Of a stretch of 64,000 nt of DNA, positions 27,686-34,524 are shown piece by piece. The notes under the pieces were generated by a model. It did no database searches and was not told the DNA's origin. It saw nothing but the letters and a program-made list of their open reading frames with translations. Position numbers and translations under genes: made by a program. The stretch is from assembly GCA_029339505.1 (NCBI GenBank), contig JAQISU010000069.1, forward strand, positions 7,982,501 through 8,046,500. The letters run 5' to 3'. The number at the start of each line of letters is the position of its first letter. Positions within the stretch are counted from its first letter, which is position 1. The stretch is from Unio delphinus (taxonomy: Eukaryota; Mollusca; Bivalvia; Unionida; Unionidae).

Positions 27686-28726
27686 TTATTTACTTAAATC
27701 CGCTACGAATTCCACATACCAGGTTGCTGAAACCTTAATCAAATTTTTATCAGTAGCTGTTATAGTGAACTTTTCAGTTGTATCCTTGTCGATGATCGTT
27801 GAAATCGTATTATTGACCCCGGATGAACTCGACGATGATATATTAAATTGAGTCAATGGTGTTACTAGTGTTAATCGATAAATACCTTTAACGGTTGCAG
27901 TGATATCTAATTTGTTGTTTGTAGGTGTCCACGCAAATGATCCGTGTTGAATTGTGTATACTACGTTGTTGGTTTTCTCATGAGGAATTTTTGTTTTTTC
28001 AATGATTGTTATCATCCTCGAAAAATCACCTTTGATGGCTTCGATGAAGGTTTTCGTCTCATCGATGGATTTTTTAATATCCGGGAGTTTTATTTCTATT
28101 TTATCCAACGGGGTTCCAATAAATTTATCAATGACATTTCTACGAAATGATGTAAACTGTTTTCCGTGTTCTTCAATTTTAGATTGAAGTGTTAATAGTT
28201 CTAACAGAAAATTATCCAACTCATTGTCATGGGTAGCAATCTTATCAGTGATCGTAGACACAAGTGCACCTGGTTTAAGTCGTCCGTCGCTGGAATACAA
28301 CGCAATAGAGTTTTCAGTGGCGTCTTGCTGCCGTTTTAAAATGTCATCCGCGGATATATTACTGGCTTTAAGTCGTCCGTCGTTGGAATACAGCGCAATA
28401 GAGTTTTCAGTGGCGTCTTGCTGCCGTTTTAAAATGTCATCCGCGGATATATTACTGGCTTTAAGTCGTCCGTCGTTGGAATACAGCGCAATAGAGTTTT
28501 CAGCGGCGTCGCGCTGCCGTATCAAAATGTCATTCAATGACACATCACTGCTTTTCAATTTACCCTGCTTGTCTTAAAATACAACTATTTCGTTCGGGTC
28601 AACATTTACTAAATTTAACGTCTCAGCGATTTCATCTTTAATTAATTTTTTTATATCCTTGACAGAATCAGGGGGTGCAGTGCCATCGGGTTTGGGTTTC
28701 AAAGATCTCCCCCAAATATCAATCAT
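27686..28726 (-). pseudogene. fibre-like repeat protein, one in-frame stop
   Basis: ATG at 28726 (MIDIWGRSLKPKPDGTAPPD) opens a 346-residue frame broken by TAA at 28574-28576 (codon 51). The remaining 290 codons are open. Three near-identical 31-residue repeats (ENSIALYSNDGRLKASNISA, then DDILKRQQDAT) are followed by a heptad-like helical segment (LDNFLLELLTLQSKIEEHGK and on to about residue 200). The last third is rich in Thr, Ser and Ile, compatible with a beta-rich head. A repeat shaft, coiled coil and C-terminal beta domain is the plan of a trimeric fibre, so I infer a receptor-binding fibre or spike. No homologue is named with certainty. It lies between the protease and membrane-protein genes. 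Confidence 0.55.
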
Positions 28727-28750
28727 GTTATTGTAAAACTATTTCTCTCT

Positions 28751-29230
28751 CTAAAATCGTTTTTGACGACTTCGTTGAAAAATCTTCGATTTTCGCCAGC
28801 GATTACTAGTGTATTCATTCACGACAACATGTGGTGGTTTTCCGCTTGGGTTACTCAAGGAGTTAGAAATAGCGTTACGGACATTTAATACTTCGCTGCC
28901 ACATATTGGTGGGTCAATCATCGTTTGTGTTGGTAGCGTAGAATACCAAGTCTTCATTGGAAGAGTTTTTATATAACGCATAAACTCTTTTGGTGGGGCT
29001 AATCCATATGAATCAAAATAGACAATCCCACGTGGATCAATAGCGTATGCAACCCAGTGAGTTCCGGGTCCGGTGCTGTTATCTAAATTAATGATTCCGG
29101 TTTCAACGCTGTTTGGTTGATGTGGTAATTGATCTTTCATAAAGACACCTCTGAAGTTTTTAATCGCGAGTTTTTTAGCAGCATCGAGTAAATCAAAATT
29201 GGACATGGGAACCATAGGTTCCTGAGTCAT
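28751..29230 (-). CDS. adenovirus-type (Ulp1-like) cysteine protease
   Basis: Maturation protease of the C5/C48 fold that would process capsid precursors. Visible motifs: NFRGVFMKDQLP, then GTHWVAYAID (catalytic His), VYFDSYGLAPP (catalytic Asp) and MIDPPICGSE (candidate catalytic Cys in the ICG). About 159 residues from ATG 29230 (MTQEPMVPMSNF). An upstream ATG at 29284 would overlap the neighbouring gene by 43 bases, and the family normally begins close to the LLDAAKK helix, so I prefer 29230 or 29206. The C-terminal 50 residues are polar and basic. It appears intact, one of few uninterrupted genes here. The residue usually forming the oxyanion hole (Gln before the Cys) was not clearly located. 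Confidence 0.85.
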   Translation of the reverse strand: MTQEPMVPMSNFDLLDAAKKLAIKNFRGVFMKDQLPHQPNSVETGIINLDNSTGPGTHWVAYAIDPRGIVYFDSYGLAPPKEFMRYIKTLPMKTWYSTLPTQTMIDPPICGSEVLNVRNAISNSLSNPSGKPPHVVVNEYTSNRWRKSKIFQRSRQKRF

Positions 29231-29241
29231 AGACTCTCCAA

Positions 29242-29702
29242 TTAATAAACCGGTCCTAGTCTTAGACCCTTTCCGCTGTACCACGAATACGGGGTTCCTG
29301 GTAGTCTTAGACCCTTTCCCTTTTTTTTATATCCTTTCCCAGTTGTCTTCTTTAGTGCCATTCCTGCTGCAGTACCAACGGCTCCTAACGCTGCCGCTTT
29401 AGCCACCGCTGGGGCTGCTGCCGCAATCAATGCTGAAATCGCAGCTAACAACGGAAATATACCGCCTGTTTTAATCATATTTTTGATAGCAGCCGCAGAG
29501 AGAGTAATCTGAACACCCTTTTTGCTACTAGTGCATCATTGAAATGTTTCACCTGACGAGTTGTCAGCGATAGTTTATTTGCACCACCAGTCATTTGGTT
29601 GGGTTTCAACGTGATTGTGGTTCCACATTTTTTAGCTGATTCCGATTGCAATTTTTTTAATTGACCGGGAGTTAACGCAACACTAATATTACTATATGAC
29701 AT
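29242..29702 (-). pseudogene. small hydrophobic Gly/Ala-rich capsid-associated protein, frameshifted
   Basis: The N-terminal piece from ATG 29702 has SVALTPGQLKKLQSESAKK and LSLTTRQVKHFNDALVAK. At about 29515-29523 the frame must move by -1 to enter the second piece, whose visible part starts MIKTGGIFPLLAAISALIAA and continues through an Ala-rich hydrophobic stretch to the basic GKGYKKKGKGLRLPG tail. In related elements I recall these two halves as one protein of about 150 residues between capsid and protease genes, with a role possibly like adenovirus core or membrane-lytic peptides; that is inference. The junction (CAAAAAGGG) is not a canonical slippery heptamer, so a one-base deletion is the simplest reading. 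Confidence 0.6.
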
Positions 29703-29742
29703 TATACATAATTGATTGACTGTAAATCGTTTACAATTTCAA

Positions 29743-31206
29743 TTACATGTTTTCCACTGGTGCATCTACCACTCTCATTCTTCCACCAACACCTTCAAGT
29801 AGCATTGATTTGTCGCTGAGAATGACAGCAACCGCTCTATAATTCGGGATAAGGATAGGAGGTACCCCACCAACTGGGGGACCTCTCGGACGCTCTACAC
29901 GGGCTCTAAAGTGTATATCAACAACAGATTGTCTCATCAAATCAAGATGTTCCAGTGAAAAGTAATAAATCGGATAGAGGCTTTTAAAATCCAATTGTGA
30001 TATTTGCAAACCAGTATCCACATTTAGATCACGTGCCATAAATGACAACAGGTTATGATAGACACGTGCAATATGATTTTGACCGTAATCAAGTTGTATA
30101 TCCTCGGATGGTTCCTGCTGTCCGTTTATTCTCAGCGAGACTGCATTAACACCTAACTGATCAAATATCATATGACTTCGTTCTTGATTACCAACTCGCG
30201 CATTATTCTGTAACGCTACAAATATATGACGTGGTGCTGAAACCCCTTGTTTTCATGCCAGGTGCCATGTGAATGTACCATCAACATTACCCAGTTTAAT
30301 ATCCGTGGTCACTGATAACCAACTCAACAACGACTTTCCTCCTTGATCCATAAATGATAGTAGTCGCTGTTCTTCTGTGATTGATGGAGTTAACACTGGC
30401 ATCCATAATGATAGTTTTGTTAAAATAACTTTACCGGCAGCAACCCCAGCATTACGCCAGATTAGATCATCATCAGTACCCTTTCGTACAAGTGCTACTG
30501 TATGCTTCGCTCCATAAATAACTTTTCGGACGTTTCTACAGAATCCAAATATATGATGCAGTGGAATCGCACATGAAAATCGTCGATACTGCCCATGCAA
30601 CGTTGCTACACGTGTTGGAAATCCTAAATTGAGATTACCATTAACGCCTCCGAGAATATCAAACGCAGCTCCGGGTCTAGTTCGACGTTCTGGATTAGCT
30701 GCTTCCTGTTGATCGGCTTCTGCATTATCTCTTGCTGTTAACACTTTAATGTATGGAAGGTGATCAGCGTTATCAGAGGTATCCTTTGCAAACATCATAT
30801 ATGGACCAGCCGACCTTGTATAATCATCAGAATATCTCGCTAACCCGATTATTGTTGTTGCAACATCAACTTCACGGTCAATGGATTCAATTTCTTTTCC
30901 ATCAATGAGATATCTAGCGCTTTCAAATAACGCCATTATGCCGTTATTAACAAAAACAACTCGGACATTTGCGTTATCTGCATATGGGGTATCAGCTGCA
31001 ACATTTCTTACAAGTTCTCCTTCGATTTCGATAAATGCCTCACACGGTAGAAAATATTTACTGGTATCATGAACCTGAAGTTCAATTCGCGATCGGAGAT
31101 CTGGTTGTACTGCGTGATAAGAATAAAATTGAAAATCGCGTACAGAATCATCTTTACGCACTGGGGCATCCATATCAAACTCTGGATCAGGTGACCTTTT
31201 GAACAT
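29743..31206 (-). pseudogene. double-jelly-roll major capsid protein, interrupted by TGA
   Basis: One 487-residue frame broken by a single in-frame TGA at 30253-30255 (codon 318), with no frame shift: 31206 and the second ATG at 30171 differ by a multiple of three. The first part has FLPCEAFIEIEGELV, VFVNNGIMALFESARYLIDG, KEIESIDREV, IPLHHIFGFCRNVRKVIYGA and TFTWHLA. The second has MIFDQLGVNAVSLRING, IQLDYGQNHIARVY and FKSLYPIYYFSLEHLDLM. This order of blocks fits the 'double jelly roll-like domain' proteins of animal Polinton-like elements, which form the hexameric capsomer. The gene starts 6 bases after the stop of the 165-codon gene upstream. TGA read-through is possible in principle, but with stops elsewhere decay is likelier. 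Confidence 0.8.
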
Positions 31207-31212
31207 TTTATT

Positions 31213-31710
31213 CTATTTATCAGAGTCTAAATCGCGATTTTCCATTTCATCGTCGTATTTTTTAAAGCCACTTCCTGCTATCATGTTTGCTATCATTTTA
31301 TTTTTGTCCCCTTGATTTATCAAGGGAGTCACCATCGACGCTAATTTTTCATCTACTGCGTTATTTATAATTCTACTAACACTTGCAGGCATTTCCGCTG
31401 TAGACGGTAACGGTTTTGAAAATCCTTTGGATTTCATCCGTGATTTCACTAATGATGTTAATTTATTCTTCGCAGTTGAAAACGCTTTTCCCGCAAGATC
31501 TCCAACAGCACCAATACCCTTATCACGAATAACATCAATTGCTTTCATTCCTAATTGTTTAGCCAACGGCATCACTTTTGGAGCCATTCTCGCAAATAAC
31601 CCTGCAATGGTATTACCTAAACCATCTCCGTAGTATGCTCTATAAACTGGAAACCGTGAATTAACTACGTAGACCGGGGTTGGTTTATCATGATTGTAGT
31701 GTATGATCAT
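31213..31710 (-). CDS. small basic Gly-rich amphipathic protein (pVI-like candidate)
   Basis: 165 codons, uninterrupted. After a polar start, YYGDGLGNTIAGLFARMAPK leads into an amphipathic helical run (VMPLAKQLGMKAIDVIRDKG), a Lys/Ser-rich centre (NKLTSLVKSRMKSKGFSKPL) and an acidic tail. Position directly upstream of the capsid gene, size and composition suit a capsid-interior or membrane-lytic minor protein like adenovirus pVI, but I see no decisive motif. The ATG at 31708-31710 closes a 33-bp leader identical to that of the next gene upstream, so the two are probably controlled alike. Confidence 0.55.
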   Translation of the reverse strand: MIIHYNHDKPTPVYVVNSRFPVYRAYYGDGLGNTIAGLFARMAPKVMPLAKQLGMKAIDVIRDKGIGAVGDLAGKAFSTAKNKLTSLVKSRMKSKGFSKPLPSTAEMPASVSRIINNAVDEKLASMVTPLINQGDKNKMIANMIAGSGFKKYDDEMENRDLDSDK

Positions 31711-31740
31711 TATTTGAAATCAGAAACAATTTTTCAATTG
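31708..31740 (-). promoter_or_regulatory. shared 33-bp leader, copy 1
   Basis: On the minus strand CAATTGAAAAATTGTTTCTG, then ATTTCAAATA, ends exactly at the start codon. It is identical over all 33 bases to 32821-32853, also ending at an ATG. CAATTGAAAAATTG is partly palindromic. Probably a promoter or initiator plus 5' UTR. Confidence 0.6.
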
Positions 31741-31752
31741 TTATTTTTCAAT

Positions 31753-32823
31753 TCAGTCACTATGATACCCACTTTTCACTAACTCGCCAATGAAATCTCG
31801 ATATGTGCTGATATCCATGATACCACCCTGAAATAATCGTCTACAGATATCAGCTGCTTCATTAATTATTTCCGGTGAGTTATTTCCAGCTCGGAATCCT
31901 CCTACAAGAACCTCTAATCGTGATATATCACTGAGAACACTACCAGGACATGTCATGGTAGAGTCAAAGACTCCAGCGTTGAAATCCTTTGGATTTCCAA
32001 TCGAATATCCTTTTCCGCTTGTTTCCTCAGTTGTACCAGTTGCGCCCTGACTATCATCAAGTAATTGCCTTTGTCGGCCTCGACTTTTTTTTTCTCGTTC
32101 TTGTTGTTTTTGTATACCATAACTATCAACTCCTACTTTAAAAGATCTATACTCAATTGTATCCTTTTTCAAATTACCAGTAATCCCCTTATTTGTTTTA
32201 TACAACCAATTAACCCATTCATCTCGGCTTATTTTACTGTTTTTATACTCGTCTTTTAAAAAATCCTTTCTAGAATCAAAGCTTTTGGCGGCAAAATCAC
32301 CAAAAGTCGTATAATCCTGGTGTTTCTCCAATAGAGGTCGTTTGATTTGTGTTATAGCTTCTTCGGTGAGTTTGTCTATAAAGGGAATACCTCTTGGGGT
32401 GACGACATCAACAGGTTGTGGTTCAGGTGTGGAAACTCTTTGAGTTTCAGGCGCAGAATCATCAATATCAGCTAATCGTTCATACTCGCGCTGAGTTTTT
32501 ATATCACTGGATAACTGTTGTATCCCTGCGCGTGTTTGTCCGGTCTCTGCTGCTATCTTTTCAAGCGTATCAAGCAGCGGCGCCTTCTTTACTCGTTCTC
32601 GCTCAGGAATATCTCCGTATATCGCTGCTTCAGTTAACTTTTTCACATCTTTGGTCGCACTTGTTATCGGAGTAAACAGTTGTTCACTTGACACAGAAAA
32701 GTCAGTCTGCGCTTGTTGTCGTTGTTGCAGTTTATTCCGTACAGAGTCACGAATAGGTACAAATCTCCTGATTGCATCCAGTCGTTCACGAGCCAATCGG
32801 GTTGTTAATGCTTCATTGACCAT
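31753..32823 (-). CDS. hypothetical virion protein, RLxxLxGGxxAGN domain
   Basis: 356 codons, uninterrupted. The N-terminal half is charged and helical with many Arg/Gln (RLARERLDAIRRF, QRQQAQ), followed by a Pro-rich linker (ETQRVSTPEPQPVDVVTP) and a basic stretch (KQQEREKKSRGRQRQ). The last 60 residues carry RLEVLVGGFRAGNNSPEIIN and FQGGIMDISTYRDFIGELV. I recall this AGN-x4-NE-type C-terminal domain from uncharacterised proteins of cnidarian and molluscan virus-like elements; no function is established to my knowledge. Position upstream of the capsid-associated genes suggests a structural or scaffold role. The stop lies 12 bases before the next gene's leader. Confidence 0.6.
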   Translation of the reverse strand: MVNEALTTRLARERLDAIRRFVPIRDSVRNKLQQRQQAQTDFSVSSEQLFTPITSATKDVKKLTEAAIYGDIPERERVKKAPLLDTLEKIAAETGQTRAGIQQLSSDIKTQREYERLADIDDSAPETQRVSTPEPQPVDVVTPRGIPFIDKLTEEAITQIKRPLLEKHQDYTTFGDFAAKSFDSRKDFLKDEYKNSKISRDEWVNWLYKTNKGITGNLKKDTIEYRSFKVGVDSYGIQKQQEREKKSRGRQRQLLDDSQGATGTTEETSGKGYSIGNPKDFNAGVFDSTMTCPGSVLSDISRLEVLVGGFRAGNNSPEIINEAADICRRLFQGGIMDISTYRDFIGELVKSGYHSD

Positions 32824-32853
32824 TATTTGAAATCAGAAACAATTTTTCAATTG
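32821..32853 (-). promoter_or_regulatory. shared 33-bp leader, copy 2
   Basis: Identical to 31708-31740 and likewise ends at the start codon of its gene. Confidence 0.6.
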
Positions 32854-33198
32854 CAAAACAATTTTTTAATCCGACCTAACACCATCGTGGAAGTGTTATT
32901 TGATTGTTTTAACAGCTCTATCATTGATGTGGAAAGTATCATAATTGTATATAAAATAATTAATACTGATAGTTCCACACTTTTTTGACATGTCGGATGA
33001 TTTTTGATACGGTCATGGAAGGGTTTTAACAGCTCTATCATTGATGTGGAAAGTATCATAATTGTATATAAAATAATTAATACTGATAGTTTCCACACTT
33101 TTCCATTGATCATCCATCGATTTTTGACATCCCTTGAGGGTCGGCTAAAAAAAATGATTAATGGTCGGTCAATCAAATAATGATAAATGGTCAGTCAA
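32854..33198. promoter_or_regulatory. non-coding spacer with 67-bp perfect direct repeat
   Basis: The longest non-coding stretch inside the element. 32907-32973 and 33024-33090 are identical (core AACAGCTCTATCATTGATGT), and both are followed by TCCACACTTTT. On the minus strand each copy contains TTTATATACAA, a TATA-like string. Upstream of the 356-codon gene, this could be a promoter or a replication or packaging site. The 109-codon frame through it merely repeats the same peptide twice. Confidence 0.45.
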
Positions 33199-33555
33199 TC
33201 AAAATTGTTCATTTTCTTGAATTAACGCCCGTAGGTTTCTAATTTTAGAATTAACCTCCTTTTTCAATTCGTATTCGTACCCCAATTCTTTTCGTATTCG
33301 TTCTACGATGGTATACAACGGAGCGAACACACTTACGTCACTGGAAAATGCGAGAGAGTCCCGAATAGAATTCTGAATTCTCTTGATGAGCGCATACTTC
33401 TTTGGTAGCATATACTTGTTAGTGCTAACTCCGTATTCTATATCCTGAAAATCAGACATGATTTGATCAGGATTTAACCCATCTGATAGTTCAATATCCC
33501 AACTTTTCAATTTTGAAATCTCGGATAAAATGCTATTCATGTTTTCAGAATTCAT
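33199..33555 (-). CDS. hypothetical protein
   Basis: 118 codons from ATG 33555 (MNSENMNSILSEISKLKSWD). An upstream ATG at 33600 is possible but would overlap the HNH gene by 41 bases, so the start 4 bases past that gene's stop is preferred. The protein is helical and charged, with a likely coiled-coil C-terminus (IVERIRKELGYEYELKKEVN, then SKIRNLRALIQENEQ). I recognise no family. It is uninterrupted and lies in the minus-strand block, so it is probably a real gene. Confidence 0.5.
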   Translation of the reverse strand: MNSENMNSILSEISKLKSWDIELSDGLNPDQIMSDFQDIEYGVSTNKYMLPKKYALIKRIQNSIRDSLAFSSDVSVFAPLYTIVERIRKELGYEYELKKEVNSKIRNLRALIQENEQF

Positions 33556-33559
33556 TATT

Positions 33560-34093
33560 CTATAATAATGATATATTTCTAAATGAAAAATATGACGCAT
33601 TAGACATAACTAAATTGAACTTTTGTCCCGTCCTTTTTGAAATAGCCGATCGATAAATCCCCTCTGCAACATATCGTACTGAGGCTCTACAAATATCGAA
33701 GTGCCTACCGGCTTCATTCATTGATTGAAATATTTTTTCTTCGTTAGTTATCGTATTCAAAGATTTCACAGGTCTCTTCCCAACCGTTTTGCATTTTCCA
33801 GTCTCTCCTCGTTTGGTATTCTCACTTTGTGTGATAGCCTGCAGATTTGATAAATAATTGTTCTTTGGATTAGAATCGATATGATCAATAACAAAATCAT
33901 CCTCGATCAATCCATAAAAGCATTCAAATGCGAAACGATGATTGAGATAAGTTTTCTTCCCAACAGTAAACATCAAGTACCCTTGATTATTCGCAGCACC
34001 AACTGGTTTCTTCAGTCTGCGGTTTCTTACAACACCATTACTGGATGCTTCATAATTTGTAATCAAGGGATGGTGTCTGAATTCTTGGTTCAT
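33560..34093 (-). CDS. HNH endonuclease with NUMOD4 and NUMOD1-like modules
   Basis: 177 codons, uninterrupted. It begins with a NUMOD4-type segment (FRHHPLITNYEASSNGVVRN, then RRLKKPVGAANNQGYLMF) and continues into an HNH_3-type nuclease core (LNHRFAFECFYGLIEDDFVI, then DHIDSNPKNNYLSNLQAITQ, SENTKRG). The DH and the N of NNYLSNL are the metal-site residues. The C-terminal part (EKIFQSMNEAGRHFDICRAS, then VRYVAEG) is a NUMOD1-like helix-turn-helix seen in phage and intron-borne homing endonucleases. It would make a site-specific nick or cut in DNA. Such a free-standing homing-type nuclease is not part of the usual Polinton core and may be a passenger gene. Intactness amid broken neighbours is notable. 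Confidence 0.85.
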   Translation of the reverse strand: MNQEFRHHPLITNYEASSNGVVRNRRLKKPVGAANNQGYLMFTVGKKTYLNHRFAFECFYGLIEDDFVIDHIDSNPKNNYLSNLQAITQSENTKRGETGKCKTVGKRPVKSLNTITNEEKIFQSMNEAGRHFDICRASVRYVAEGIYRSAISKRTGQKFNLVMSNASYFSFRNISLL

Positions 34094-34107
34094 TCGTATA
34101 TATAATA

Positions 34108-34500
34108 CTATTGTTTGTCTAATTCATTGTTTGGTTTAATGATAAATCTTTCGATGTAGTCTTGAGGAGTTCTTATGATTTTGTCAGGGACGTTGTCGCT
34201 GACAGTGTTAGGGTCAGAGACTTTATCAGGGTCATAATTTCTGATTGATTGTCCATTTTTTATTCTTTTATCATAATAACGCTTCAACTCCCTGTATCGC
34301 TTTCCACCGCAATTCAAACACAACTGAGATTTCCCCCTAACCCCAACCCCACATCGTATGCAGGGTAACGGGCCAAGGCTTCCACGTCGAAAGCTTTGCA
34401 TATGATACCCACAAAACTCATTTCTGCATGATTTGTTACACGGGGTTACTGATCCAATCATAAGCCACTTGCAGTGATTCATTATATATAAATTCTTCAT
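34108..34500 (-). CDS. small zinc-finger protein
   Basis: 130 codons. The Cys/His pattern is CNKSCRNEFCGYH in the first third, then PCIRCGVGVRGKSQLCLNCG, which fit two zinc-binding knuckles. A basic RYRELKRYYDKR helix and an acidic repetitive SDPNTVSDNVPD stretch follow. A second ATG at 34482 (MNHCKWLM) may be the true start. Only 24 bases separate its first ATG from the divergent polymerase start at 34525, so the two genes share a promoter region. Likely DNA- or RNA-binding, perhaps an early regulator; this is inference. Confidence 0.6.
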   Translation of the reverse strand: MKNLYIMNHCKWLMIGSVTPCNKSCRNEFCGYHMQSFRRGSLGPLPCIRCGVGVRGKSQLCLNCGGKRYRELKRYYDKRIKNGQSIRNYDPDKVSDPNTVSDNVPDKIIRTPQDYIERFIIKPNNELDKQ

Positions 34501-34524
34501 TTAAATGCTTGTTTTAACTATAGC
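34501..34524. promoter_or_regulatory. minimal divergent intergenic region
   Basis: Only 24 bases (with TTTTAACTATAG) lie between the opposing start codons of the zinc-finger gene and the polymerase gene, so transcription signals must lie partly inside the coding regions or the true starts are further in. Confidence 0.35.

Noticed and set aside
28224..28577. 117-codon plus-strand frame
   Set aside because: It is antisense to the three 93-bp repeats of the fibre-like gene.
32847..33176. 109-codon minus-strand frame
   Set aside because: It spans the 67-bp direct repeat and encodes the same peptide twice. It is treated as a non-coding spacer.
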